Positions 1 through 11,130 of a DNA stretch of 64,000 nt are shown in pieces. The stretch is from Eurosta solidaginis (taxonomy: Eukaryota > Arthropoda > Insecta > Diptera > Tephritidae), in NCBI RefSeq assembly GCF_040869045.1, contig NC_090319.1, positions 394,025,601-394,089,600 on the forward strand. Reading direction: 5' to 3'. A program made the translations under genes and the position numbers. Under the pieces are notes generated by a model. It had not been told where the DNA came from. It ran no database searches and saw only the letters and a program-made list of their open reading frames with translations. Every line of letters begins with the position of its first letter. Position 1 is the stretch's first letter.

Positions 1-1057
1 AAACGACCGCGAGACAGGGAGACCCTCAAGTTCTTTGAGACGATTCCTTAAAATAAAACTTGGTCGCATTAGTAATTACATAACTGCCCATTTATTATTT
101 TCTTAATACACATTAAAAGCGCATATATCAAAACCCAGAACAGGATAATGATAAAAGTTCGTTCATTAAATGCTGAGAAAAAAGCTTCTCATTAAAACGT
201 AATTAAAAAATCTCAAATGCCCATCCGGAAAAGCAATAAAGTAGTATTTATATGGCATATTTACGAATTACTTTTTCTCAGCAACAACTAAACCACTACC
301 ACTAAGATGATTTTAGTTTTACTCACACAGCCACAGTTTGAATTTTGGTTACCCCTACTATAAAATCTCATGTTTAACTATTTGAGATGTACCTACATAC
401 ATATGTATGTATTTCGCATATGCAATGCGATAAATACTCGTAAATCATTGATGTGTTGAATTCTTCATAAATTTAAATTCATAAAAGTTCGGCATTTCGC
501 GTAATCGCATACCAGAATCTACACATACTACAAAAGCACTTACTTATACTGGCATAACCCAGAAATATTCACAGCAAAAAATACAAAATTTTATCTACAG
601 AAAATCTATGATGGGTCGAGAGAATGTTCTGTGCTAGTTTGGAACTAGTGCGATTCGCTGATGTGTTACCACAGAGTTTGCCGATAAGAACTATTTGTGA
701 AATCGATTACATTTACGATCAAAATTTAATTTTAATTCCACATTCATAGAAATTTCCCTTTTGTAATGCGATGGATCGAAACGAAAATAGACTGTAGGGG
801 CGTTTTTCCCCTAAGAAACTCATGGTTACACTGTCCTTCCGTCTCGCAAAATCGGCTAGTATCTTCCAAGAAGAATAAGTTGGAATTTAACGCTCATCTG
901 GGCTCATCGTATGAATGAGCAAAGACGACGGCTGTGTTAGATATAAATGAGGCAATCATTGTGCATCGTCCACTCAGAACAACCAAAAGAGACTTTCACT
1001 ACAGATATAAGAAAAACTCTATCTAAATTTGTAGTCTATGGATAGCTATAACATCAC
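1..1057. other. AT-rich sequence without a recognised gene
   Basis: No long open frame or recognised repeat. A TATAAAT with a TCAGAAC-like initiator about 30 bp downstream occurs near 941-980, but no convincing coding sequence follows it, only the SINE-like relic. A short TACATACATATG microsatellite lies near 390-410. Confidence 0.5.
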
Positions 1058-1262
1058 TATGCAAGCGTGGTGGCTTGATCTGAACAGAGCTTCTTTTCCA
1101 ATTTGCGTCGTGCTCCTTTTTTGTATTTTTTCTACAACTCCGAACTGCATCTGCGAGCAGATAAATTTTCACTGAGTAGCTTTTCGTAGCAGAAATACAC
1201 TCAGAGTATTTGCCAAGGTTTGGCCCCTCTTGGAAAACTTTTTCAAAACAGAAAAAGACTTT
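1058..1262 (-). repeat. SINE-like body relic, copy 1
   Basis: The antisense of this stretch contains the blocks CAAATTGG-A-AGAAG, TTTCTGC, GAGTGTATTT-like and GTTTGGCAA-like in the same order as at 10941-11130, and in opposite orientation to 10782-10900. Three dispersed, diverged copies of one short non-coding sequence indicate a SINE or similar non-autonomous element. No target duplication was found. That this body belongs with the tRNA-like heads at 17364-17564 is inference from the shared antisense TTTTTCTAAGCAGG-type joint. Confidence 0.5.
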
Positions 1263-2383
1263 TTTCCAAATTTTTTGTTTTTGGGTCTAGACACGGGGAG
1301 AATTTTTTTCACGGAAAAACTTTGTGCAGGCTGATATTTTCAGGTTTCCAAATACCCCTTAAATAACCTCTTTACAGAACGATCAAGGTTAGTCCACTAG
1401 AGCAGTATAAAAATGGCGGCTCGTGCCGTCCCATTTGTCCCAGTTTCCTCGGGAACAACCATCCAATGAGCTGAGAAATATTGAAAATAGCCAGTTTGAT
1501 TCCATACCATACTTATAATGTTTATTGGGCTAAGAACTCCTTAATAATCGAAATCCTCTGCGAAAAGAAGAATGAAGAGTCTTTTTGAATCGCTTTTGCC
1601 TCAACATTTTTTGTGGGTTTTTAAATTAGTTAAGGCGATTGGGGGCTGCAGTCTGGGGATAGACTCTCACGCATAAATCTTTTTCATATATACATATATA
1701 CGTACAAGCTAGCCAACGTGAAGAGCTTAATGGCTCCAGCAATTGGTTTCTGGGACTCCTTAAATTAAGTTTTTTAGGTTTTTTACTCTACATTGGCTAT
1801 TAAAAAATAAATTAATAAATTACTTAAAGAATCGTTTAATTGAAGCGCACCCTATGCATGTATGTATGTGTGTGTATAGATTTACGAATAATAAAAAACA
1901 GCAAAATATATTAGTAAATGTTTGGTTTAATTTTTCTCTTAAACGAATGCCGCTTTTTGTGTAATCTTTTGATATAAATATAATAATTTCGTTTGGCATT
2001 GGAGATTTCGCTTTGGAAACGTGACCTTTTTTTAATGACAAGAAATAATAAAACAACAACAAAACCAACAAAGCACAAAGCAGCCAAAATATTGTATTCA
2101 AGCAGCGCTTTTAATAGATTTTAATTTATTAATAGGAAGTTTGCTGCTTTTTTGTTGTACAAAAATCTACGGAAAGAACTTTTTTTTTGATTTCCAAGTC
2201 AGAGCCATTGACTGACTATTTAATTGGATCTTGATTTGACTTAGGACATGCCGAATATTCACGATTTTTATTCAAGGAAAGTCACAGAGCAGCTCGATTG
2301 CCACTAGAAAAAACTTTCTATGCTTAAAAAAAAAATAATAGAGTAGAATAATAGTATAAAACAACATGAAAGACGTCTACGTA
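1263..2383. other. No gene recognised
   Basis: AT-rich. The longest frame (1820-2101, minus) begins with a leucine-rich hydrophobic stretch but runs straight into low-complexity sequence, with no supporting promoter, splice or family signal. I treat it as chance. Confidence 0.4.
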
Positions 2384-2592
2384 CATATCGCTAATTTGCT
2401 GCAACGTCGTCATAACTAAAAAAACATGACTTTTGAGTTAATAGCATATAAACGTACCCAATATCAAGATCTATGTTGTATAAAAAAATCTTCGTGATCA
2501 GTTAAAAATTTAGCACGTGGTATAAAAATGAAAATATCCCTGGAAAATTGTGTTTTTGAGTTATGACGAAGTTGCAGCAAATGAGCGATATG
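2384..2592. mobile_element. MITE family A, copy 1 (209 bp)
   Basis: Both ends carry the inverted sequence CATATCGCT(A/C)ATTT(G/A)CTGCAA, and TA lies immediately outside each end, as expected for a TA-targeting (Tc1/mariner-type) non-autonomous element. The arms continue as an inverted repeat through TCATAACT and AAAAACA. The core shares GATCAGTTAAAAATTTAGCACGTGG-type sequence with the copy at 13649-13904, which is in the opposite orientation. There is no coding capacity. The element ends only 16 bp before the target duplication of the next element. Confidence 0.75.
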
Positions 2593-2739
2593 TATATACT
2601 ACATGTGTATTTAGGTCAGTGATGATAATCATGGTACATTTGTACTTTTTTTGGTACATTTCGATTCCCGAAAGTACGTTGGTACTACATTGACATATTT
2701 GGTTCATTTTTGTAAAATACACTACACTTCAAGTCATTT

Positions 2740-4725
2740 GCAAAGCAGCTCTGAATGTACAAAAAAAATTGAAATTTTTCGAAGAAAATATATAGTTAAG
2801 TTGTTTTGTTGCCGAGCACAATTTGCCATTTGCAATTATGGATCATTTAAATATGGTTATGAAAAATAGCTTAACGGATTCTAAAATTGTGAAAAAATTT
2901 TGCATCAATAGAATTAATGCACAGAAAATAATAGCTCAAATAACAGGGCCAGAAAATTATAAATCCATAATTGCATTTTGTCAGAAGAATTATTATTCTC
3001 TAATAATAGATGAAACGACTGATATACGTATATCAAAATTTTTGGCAGCTTCGATTCGAATTTTTGATCAAAAATGCATTGATAGATTTTTAGATTTGAT
3101 ACCTGTGACTGATAGTAGCACGGAGGGTATTTTTAATGTCATTATTAAATCTTTGAAAGACCATTCAGTACCACTTGAAAAAATGATTGGTTTCACTGCC
3201 GACAATTGTTCGGTTATGATGGGAGCAAAAAGCGGAGTGCAAGCAGCAAGTTGTTCCAAATCTGCATGTTAATGGATGTGTTTGTCACATTTTGAATTTA
3301 GCCTCAATGGCCGCTTGTGATGACAAAATTTATAAATTTATTTAATAATTTGGGAAAAATTTAAACAACGTAACATCAGAACCTTGTAAATCTCTTCAAA
3401 GTCTTTTCTCCCGGGAGTGGGATTTGAAACCGCACTCCTACGATGGTTCAAGTGTTAAAAACGCATTCAGCCACGTCATGTATTAGTTGTTGTAAACCTT
3501 GTCCCAATTGCCTTCTTTGCATATTTTCTTTATTCATAGTCCATACTTCGTATGTCATCATATGGTAAAGTTATGCGTTGGTAAGGCGGTTTTTCAAAGA
3601 AACTTGGTGTTGTTTTTGTTCTATTCATAGAACTACAACGAATTAACCAATGTTGTCTATTTGTATGAGTTTTTACTTAAACGTAAACTGTAATTTTTTT
3701 AACAGACCCCTTAGGAGGGCAGACTTTCAGAGTTTTGAAGAACATTTCGGTAGAGAAATGCATGTTATACTAAAGTCCGCCCCACAAGGTGGCTTTCTAG
3801 ACAAGCAGTCATAGATATAACTCTTGAGCAATGGGATGCCCTCAAGTATTATTTTAATCTTTACGTATTTGAAAATAAAAGCAGTAATCAAAATATTAAT
3901 CTTATATCTGAACATTTTCAAAGTCCTATTTATAAAGTATATTTTACATTTCTTTCTTATATTTAAAATGAAATAAATAATGTGAATATAGAAATGTACT
4001 CTGAAGATATTCGCATACATTTACTTATTACCAAATAAAAAATTTTATAAAAAAATCTAATTTAGACTCCAGTCCTATTTGGATATTAAATATTGATTCC
4101 GACGAAAATCATTTAACCCCAGATGAAGTTTACTGCGGTGGTAATGTGGTTATTACTCTATCAAACAACCTTTTCGAAAAAGATGACGTACCTACAGATA
4201 TTTAAGAGCTGTGCTAAACAATTTTATATACTATTTTGTAGTACTTTATTAAAGAAAGTAAATTTGAATGATAAAACTTTGTTGTGGGCTGCAAAGCTTT
4301 CACCAGAAAGTATTTTAGACAAATAGTATTGTGCCTTTAGTTATGGACTTGTTTCCGTAATCTGCATTTGTTAAAATAGAGAAAATTAATTCTGAATTTA
4401 GAGCTTTAGCAGAGCATGAGAGCCTTAAAAAATTCAATAATTTAAATATATGCAGCTTTTGGGAAGAACTAAGATCTATAGAATAGTTCAAGACATATTT
4501 TCGATTCTACATTCACCCTCAAACGTAGAAAGGATATTTTCTATACAAAATTTAATAAAAGTAAAGTGTAGAAATAGACTTCAAATAAATACAGTTTCGA
4601 GTTTAATAAAAACTGAAGACTTGATTAAATCAACTAACAGTAGTTGTCATAATATAGATACGAAAAAACACTTTTTGTCAACTGAGGTATTTAAAGAACT
4701 CAAAGAAGAAGAACTGTTAATGTAG
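2740..4725 (+). pseudogene. hAT transposase pseudogene (ZMYM/ZBED-like subfamily)
   Basis: This was a cut-and-paste transposase acting on the ends of the surrounding element. The first readable block (about 2740-3270) includes the segment F-V-A-E-H-N-L-P-F, a D-E-T-T-D motif of the RNase-H-like core near 3012, and G-F-T-A-D-N-C-S-V-M-M-G near 3190. A second block (about 3810-4019) reads I-T-L-E-Q-W-D-A-L-K, as in the middle of this subfamily. A third (about 4490-4640) is the C-terminal dimerisation domain, with S-N-V-E-R-I-F-S followed by K-x-R-N-R-L. Several in-frame stops, at least one frameshift before the dimerisation block, and the SINE at about 3335-3480 break the frame. The N-terminal BED zinc finger is not seen. 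The product cannot be functional. Confidence 0.85.
3335..3480 (-). repeat. tRNA-derived SINE inside the hAT element
   Basis: On the minus strand a tRNA-like head starts near 3480. It has an A-box-like TGGCTGAATGCG (3462-3473) and a B-box-like GGTTTCAAATCC (3420-3431), spaced as in an internal pol III promoter. It is followed by CCCGGGAGAAAAG-CTTTGAAGAG and a tail TTAAATAAATT. The body and tail recur at 6310-6424 on the plus strand. The insertion sits where the transposase frame stops. No clear target duplication was found. Confidence 0.65.
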
Positions 4726-5186
4726 TGATTGAAACATGAATTGTTAGTATAAATGTAGGCGACAATTTGTCAACTTTTATACCTGAATCTAAATCATTTG
4801 TACCTAAAATGTTTTTTGAAATGTTCTTGCATTGAATGCAGCTGTTGATTTTTTTCTAATATTAATTATATGTTCCTTACTTGTACTCAATAAAGAAATG
4901 TTTTTATATATGTACATAATTGTACGCTACAATCGGTAAACATCTTTTATTATTTTTACTGGAAAAGTATTTCTTCATAAATCATATTTTCCTGTTATGC
5001 TACCTTTAATTTGTCTTACAAAGTTTCCTGACTAAAGACAGTTTTTGGATAAAGAAGCAGAATATAGCTCTAGTTTGGTTTAAATTCACATCCGAAGACT
5101 TTTGGTACATTTTTGGATGATTTGGTACGGTTTTTTCCTCGTTTGGTACAAAGTGAAAAAATCCATTTATCATCCCTGATTTAGGT

Positions 5187-6309
5187 ATGTATGCATTAGG
5201 GCTATTCGATTTTCTCTTAAGAAATCGTATATGCGAAAATACTCTGCGAACGATTCTGAGCACATTTGCTTATGACACATGAAGTTCTGAAAACGATTGG
5301 GATAACATTTGGCGGGATTCTGGATTCTGAGTCGGGATTATGAGATCCACTTAGTTGGGGAAATAACGCAAACAAACCAAAGAAGGTAGATACTTTTGCT
5401 TAAAGTTAGGTTGGAACTAGGAATGCCAGCATCCCGGTCTTTTTTAAGTCCCAAAAATCCCGGGACTATTGGTGGATTTCCGCTATTTGCAACGTTTAAC
5501 GAAACATCAGAAATGGGGACACACACATTTTTCACAGTTAAAAACTGCAATTTAACAAATGAATAGGACACAAAATATGGTAGCAAGTATCTTTTTTATA
5601 GTGAGAATGTGGGTGAGGCAAAATAACCGTCAATTTCCAAATACAAAGCTCCTTTATGTTTACAAACGCAACATCTTTGTCATTGTGGCAATGTTACTGG
5701 CATGCGCAAGATTACGTTAAACGCATCTACATATATGAAAATGTTCATTGTGGCTCGGACATTAATGAGTCCGAGGAGTATTTTTTTTTTTAATTATTTT
5801 GCTGCTAGGAAGTTTTCGAGGCAGAATTCACTCCACCTTTTCAAGTAATGCCCCAGAAAAAAATGAATATCTAAGTCCCGGGATTGCAATATCGAGATCA
5901 AGGAAACCTCGAGACTTTAAAAATCAAAAATTGGTATCCCCGGTTTGAACTCATTGCTATAATCCCCAGAAATACGAATCGAACAAATTGAACTTAAGAC
6001 TACTTATTTTAAATTATGAAACAGCGAAAAATTTCTCACCCATAGAAATTAATTGTAAAAAAATATAATTTTAAGTTTACCCCAAACAACATTTCTATGA
6101 CAAAAAGATAACATTTCTAAGGATAGTCTTGCTTTGTTGCTTAACAAAGGAATATTTTCATAGGAATAAGGCTCACCATAATGTAGTCTTTACAGAAATA
6201 ATTTTTAAATTGTATGGAACTCAATAATACACCGTATAACCCTCGAAAAGGCCACGATTACAGAATCCATTTACAAATATTTTGCGGATATTCATTTGTA
6301 GTTTTCCTT
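5187..6309. other. No gene; possible repeat remnants
   Basis: Two blocks with TCCCGGGA motifs (about 5450-5475 and 5876-5890) and similar flanking TTTAAAGTC/GACTTTAAA sequence suggest a decayed element, but I could not define ends. The frames here have no family resemblance. Confidence 0.35.
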
Positions 6310-6424
6310 TTCCCGGGAGAAAAGGCTTTGAAGAGATTTACAAGGTATAATCGAAACAGCTGTCGCCTTGTCCGTCCTGGTGTCACGTTGTTTAAATTTT
6401 TCCCAAATTATTAAATAAATTATG
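6310..6424 (+). repeat. 5'-truncated copy of the SINE seen at 3335-3480
   Basis: CCCGGGAGAAAAGGCTTTG, GAGATTTACAAGG, CACGTTGTTTAAATTTTTCC and AAATTATTAAATAAATT occur in the same order as on the minus strand of 3335-3420. The tRNA-like head is absent, as expected from incomplete reverse transcription. An extra TCGAAACAGCTGTCGCC-type segment is present relative to the first copy. Confidence 0.6.
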
Positions 6425-8039
6425 AAATTATTTTCATTAAGAAACTAGCCTTTAAAATATATGAAATGATTCGCATATACAGTCGCGAAGTGATTGCAGA
6501 AAAATCCTAGAAATAGTATCTCTATGGTCGAAGATCTACACATCCGAACCACAAATTTATATACATAACCGCTTCTCCGTGAGAGGCGGAAAGTGCTTCT
6601 ATTTTTCAAAATTGCTTAGACCTCCATCTATATGACCCGAATACCAAATATTATTGGCTTGATTAAAAAGCATCATCTCTCATCGTTTGTTTTCATAAGG
6701 AGACATAACAAACCATTCAATTAAAGATGAACACTTCATGACATTCACAAACGGACAAGGAGGAGAGGGGTGTACATATGAACTAATAGGGAACTAAGTG
6801 CTACATGCATTGACGGACTTTGATGAAATTTTCAAGATAATGGAATTGTATCCTATATATATATAATATAACATTTCGGACTACAGGACCATTTTGACAA
6901 TCATTTCGAAACTATTTCGTAGTAATTTATTTCTGAAATCATTTCGAAACCTTTTCAGGGCCAATGTGAAACCATTGCAGAATCACTTTGGGACTATTTT
7001 TCTTCCTTTATATTAGTTTTTAGGTATCTCTTTGGGATGACTTTAGGATCATTTCGAAACTATTTCGAAACCGAATTCAAGATCACTTGGGGATTATTTT
7101 AGGTAACATGTCGGGACAACAAGTTAAATCACTACCCTTTGTTGCTGCCCGCCATCCGTAATGAACTTGGGCCGTCAGGTGCCCTTGGTGCATTTTGTGC
7201 CTGACGATGTTGCAAACTCATTTTCGTTTATCTTCGATGTTCGCTTATTGACAAATTGCCAGCTGTCAACAAATTTCTCCATCGACACTATATTAACTGC
7301 AATAACAAAAAACCCTCAATGCAATTGAAGGCAAGCAAAACAAAGTACTAACTAACCACCATTCATTATACAATATGAGTAAAATAGACAACAGCAACAA
7401 CAATAGCAGTCACTTCAATCCTTTGGCTCTGTAAATGTAAACACTCCTATTCTTGTAGCGTTTGGTAATAAACGCCAGTGAATTTTTTTGTTTTACCTTT
7501 TATTGCTGCAGTAGGTGCTATTTTTTGAAATCCTCAATTCTTCGAGGCAGCATGAAAAAGACGATATTCCAGAAAATATCCACCGCAAACTAAAGATCCC
7601 CAACTGCAGCGAACAAATTTGCGTAGCAGTAATGAAAGTTTGTTTAAAATTGTTTTGTACTTATTTTAGATGTATTCTTCTATTTCTATGTATAAAAGTA
7701 TAACACATCTAAAACTAATGCGAACAATGTTTTTGTTGTTGTTGTTGTTATATTTGTTGCTATTGCCACTGCCACGGCCGCTATTTTTAAGGTGTATAAA
7801 CTTTTCATGGTCACCGTCATAGACAGTGAAGCTATTGTGCTGTTATTGTGGTTTTTATTATTGTTGTTGCTCCTGTTGTGGTTTATACAACCTTGACCTG
7901 GTGTTATAACCATAAATGCATCAGACGGCTTTTCTAATGGGGGTCTTAGAACTTGTGTTTTGAGATAAGAGGGAAGGGCCGTGCAAAAGAGAGTGAGTTT
8001 CCCTCTTCCTCTGCTTCATTTAGTGGATCCCTTTAAGAA
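6425..8039. other. No gene; simple and minisatellite repeats
   Basis: Holds a degenerate minisatellite (6866-7125, listed separately) and a GTT microsatellite around 7729-7750 with more GTTGTT runs near 7855-7880. The frames at 7515-7703 and 7686-7913 are low-complexity translations and are not supported as genes. Confidence 0.4.
6866..7125. repeat. Degenerate minisatellite, unit about 11-12 bp
   Basis: Variants of ATTTCG(A/G)AAC, CATTTCGAAACTATTTCG and TTTGGGACTATTTT recur roughly every 10-24 bp across this stretch (for example at 6902, 6942, 7049 and 7062). The array is strongly diverged. Confidence 0.5.
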
Positions 8040-8375
8040 TGCCATCTGTGCCGGAGCATCTGCATTCGTTCGCATGTCATGGCCTACTTAGCGTAGTCGC
8101 TGTGTGTCAATTCGATGGGCTATGTTGATGTCTGTGTAAAGGTCATAATGAAATACTTATATCTTACCGTCACCAATGAGTAGAGCTCCGTAAATCTTTC
8201 CCAGAACTTTCGAAAACTCCCAGATCTGCCTGATGCTGCAACGCTTCTGCACCATAAAGCTGGCCGGCGATAACTGAATGATAGATATTGATTTTCATTT
8301 GCGGAGAAAGGACTTCACTTCGCTATCGCCTACTTAGTTCAAAGAATTATTTGTTGACAAACGCCGCTGCAGACG
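8040..8375 (-). pseudogene. Relic of RTE-like LINE, 3' part of reverse transcriptase ORF
   Basis: Plus-strand phrases such as CATGGCCTACTTAGCGTAG, GGGCTATGTTGATGTCTG, TCTGCACCATAAAGCTGGCC and GATTTTCATTTGCGGAGAAA match, with many substitutions, the antisense of the RTE copies at 28317-31478 and 49773-51382 (compare 50005-50290). It corresponds to the post-RT region (L-R-W-L-G-H-V-M-R through L-L-Y-G-A-E). There is no open frame, so this is an old relic. Confidence 0.6.
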
Positions 8376-9615
8376 TACCAGTTATTCTTGATAACTACTC
8401 ACACAATTTTTTGATGGAAATGTTTTAAATTAAAACGCATTCTCCCATTTATGTTTGTATGTACTCGCCTGTGCGGCAATGTGGGCTTGCATGCTAATTT
8501 ATTAAGTAGCCTAATGCACAAGAGAAGTTAGGAGATTCTTTGCCGGGATTTGCGGACGGAAATATGCATAAATCTTTGCTAGAGCTTTTTTCTTATACAT
8601 TTTCCTGCAACTCGTTAGAGGGAGGAAGGTGATTACTTATGGTGGCAGTCAAATGCTTTGGAAATTCCAACTTTCTGTGTTTCCGTTTCCCAACCTCACA
8701 TCATGGATCATTTGTTTGTTTTTTTAATTCACCAACAAGTGACTTTATGCCCCCATTTAAGATGTAGTTCCACTGTTTTGTTTGATTTGGGCTTTCCGGG
8801 TTTCGACGGACAAGGTAGTGAGAGGTTGGGCAAACTCCATCTTATTTACTCGACGTATATATTTCGCAAGAGCTACTGACTCTTCGTTTATGGGCAGGTT
8901 TCGCATTAATGCTGATGAATAAAAAACTATTGAATAACACCGCATCGCAGGATTTACCTATATTAGGATAAACGTAATTTGTGCGAATACAAACTTATAA
9001 ACAGCTACAAAGCAAAACTCTTACTGTGAAATATGTGTCAGGTTACAAAACGTGGTTTGCCTAAAAATCAAAATACTAGGATGTGCCGTAGAGGTCATAT
9101 AGAGCTTTTTGTATTTATAAATGACACGATCTAATATAAAGGTCATGGCGAGCGGATGATATTTTATCCGATTTTAGCCAAAATTTCATGGTTTAATTTA
9201 AACCTGAGTAGGTACTAAAACTTCGACAAAGTAAAGTTTTAGCTGCTCAATAAATGGCGACACTTGGTTTCTTCAAAGTGTTGACCTGATAAAATCTAGA
9301 GAGTTTGGATCTCGGCAAAAACTATTCAGCAATTCAGAATTTTGTTCATTTTGTATGTGAAACCTTTTTTTAAGTTTCAATTTTTTCTTTCCACATTTTG
9401 TTTTGGATTAATAGTTGCTCATTTTTTATTTTATGCTAAGAAATTACATACACTTCAGTTTTTGATGCTACGTATTTGCAATGACGTAGCAAATGTGTAG
9501 ACGAATATTTCGTGATTGTTTTGTATAAATATGCTATAAAAGTTTGGTACTTATTTGGTACTTTGGGTATAGTTCAGAAGCAGTTACCTTTTCCCCTAAA
9601 AGGGTACATAGTAGA
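8376..9615. other. No gene recognised
   Basis: AT-rich. The overlapping frames at 8658-8879 and 8757-8945 lie on opposite strands of the same DNA, and neither shows a domain. A GGTACTTATTTGGTACTTTGGGTA stretch just before the foldback element (about 9545-9570) may belong to that element's flank. Confidence 0.35.
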
Positions 9616-10021
9616 CTGGGTCGATTTTATAACCGATATGGCGGCATCGATTTTTCGATAGGATTTGGGTTCAGGAAAAAAAGTTCCACTACGCATACCC
9701 AAAAAAATAATTTTCGAGCCTGCGAAAAAAAAATGAAGAAAGGGTAAATTTTCGACCAAAACACAAAAAATATTTTATTTTTTCAAAAAACTGTTATCGC
9801 CAACGTTTTTACAACAGTTTTTTGAAAACAAAAATAAAAATATATTTTGGGGTTTGGGGAGAGTTTTGGCCGAAAAATTTACCCTTTCGCCATTTTTTTT
9901 CGCAGGCTCGAAAATTATTTTTTTGGGTATGCGTAGTGGAACTTTTTTTCCTGAACCCAAATCCTATCGAAAAATCGATGCCGCCATATCGGTTAACTTT
10001 CGGCGATACAAATCGACCCAG
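9616..10021. repeat. 406-bp foldback (nearly complete palindrome)
   Basis: The left end CTGGGTCGATTT and right end AAATCGACCCAG are exact inverted repeats. Inside them, ACCGATATGGCGGCATCGAT, TCGATAGGATTTGGGTTCAGG, CACTACGCATACCC, ATTTTCGAGCCTGCG and CAAAAAACTGTT each recur inverted in mirrored order, around a loop of about 17 bp near 9799-9815. The arms are about 180-190 bp, with small indels in the A/T-rich part. There is no coding capacity; open frames here are two readings of the same arm. A foldback/MITE-type element or a recent inverted duplication would both give this. If transcribed it would form a long hairpin RNA. Confidence 0.85.
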
Positions 10022-10781
10022 GTTAGTACATATTATAAATCAGACTTAAGCACTGTTGGTACTAGTGGGGCTACTAACTGCCCCACTGTGCAACCGATAA
10101 GACCCACTTCGGAGGTAGTCATTAAATTTGTGGTGCGAATCTGTTGCTATCTGTGATAGTTTCATACATGGTATGTATTTATGTGACAGACTTACTATAC
10201 GTTCAAATATTGTTTACCAGAATATCTAGCATTCCAGTAAATTGGATTAATTTATGCTTCGATGAGTTAAATACTTTTGGCTTTCCTTTTTATTAAAAGG
10301 TCTTTTGTAGCTTTTATATTTTTTACTCTATTAACGAGGTACATTGACACAAAATTGTCTAGCTAACAAATTAAATTTAAAAACGAGCTTATGTTGCCTG
10401 ATAAGTCGATTGGTATGACAAAGCTCCAGCTCCCATGGTATGCCTCTATGTGGCAGTGCGCTAAGAGAAAAAAAAAACACAGACCCTTTTACAAAAAAGC
10501 ATTATAAAAAAGATATCTGATAGATTTAGTTTTTATATGCTGTACATACATACATACAAACATGTAATTATATATATTTTGGTGTAGTTGCTATTCAATA
10601 AGTATGAGTTGCGCTTTGCTTTGGCACGCATGCGTAAATCAAATTGGTTGGAATTTGTGCGTGCGCTACAAACATGCGGATCCCATATAGATCAGTCAAT
10701 AGTAATTCTATTGTCAGCGATAAAAACTCCACAAAATACCTTGAAAATTCGATAGGTGTAGGTAATAAAAAAATACAAGGC
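10022..10781. other. No gene recognised
   Basis: AT-rich, with a TACATACATACA microsatellite near 10544-10560. Nothing else was identified. Confidence 0.35.
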
Positions 10782-10900
10782 ACGGTATACCTCCGAGGAG
10801 ATTTAAGCCAAGCTTCTCTTCCAATTGACGTCGTGCCTCTTTTAAATGTTTCTTACCAATAGGATTGGCGGGCTTAGGTATATGTTTTATGTTGAATTCA
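10782..10900 (-). repeat. SINE-like body relic, copy 2
   Basis: The antisense contains GCACGACGTCAATTGGAAG, AGAAGCTTGGC and TAAATCTCCTCGGAGG. It matches, in inverted order, the plus-strand copy only 40 bp downstream (10941-11130). The two copies form a head-facing inverted pair. Confidence 0.55.
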
Positions 10901-10940
10901 AGCTCCGGGAAAAGCAACATCACCATTTAGAAAAAAAAAA

Positions 10941-11130
10941 GTCCAAGCTGAACCGCCCCTAGGCAGTGGTTTGGCAAACACTCCGAATATATTTCTGCCA
11001 TGAAAAGGTTAGCATAAAACATATCGGTCGCGTCCCGCCAATTCGTACGGAAATTCAAAAAAAGCACATCGCAAATTGGAAGAGAAGTTTCGTCAAAATG
11101 TATTCGAAGATAAGTTATTTGGGGGCTACA
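10941..11130 (+). repeat. SINE-like body relic, copy 3
   Basis: Contains CCGCCCCTAGGCAGTGGTTT, GGCAAACACTCCGAATATAT, TTCTGCCATGAAAAGG, CATAAAACATAT and GCAAATTGGAAGAGAAG. The same blocks, inverted, are found at 1058-1262 and partly at 10782-10900. Confidence 0.55.

Larger units (their letters stand above)
2617..5178 (+). mobile_element. hAT-superfamily DNA transposon (2562 bp) with intact 8-bp target duplication
   Basis: The left end reads CAGTGATGATAA and the right end is the complement of CAGGGATGATAA. Both are typical hAT termini. The octamer ATTTAGGT directly abuts both ends (2609-2616 and 5179-5186), a perfect 8-bp target-site duplication, the hallmark of hAT insertion. GGTAC motifs are repeated just inside both ends (several copies near 2632-2690 and 5103-5150) and may be transposase-binding subterminal repeats. 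The interior carries a broken transposase gene and an inserted SINE. The clean target duplication with degenerate coding sequence suggests a moderately old insertion that never excised. Confidence 0.9.

Noticed and set aside
1820..2101. Leucine-rich hydrophobic start on the minus strand (93 codons)
   Set aside because: A membrane-like N-terminus arises easily from A/T-rich DNA; no promoter or following domain.
9822..10156. Overlapping frames of 75-100 codons
   Set aside because: They are readings of the foldback arms; the same peptide appears on the opposite strand at 9574-9759.
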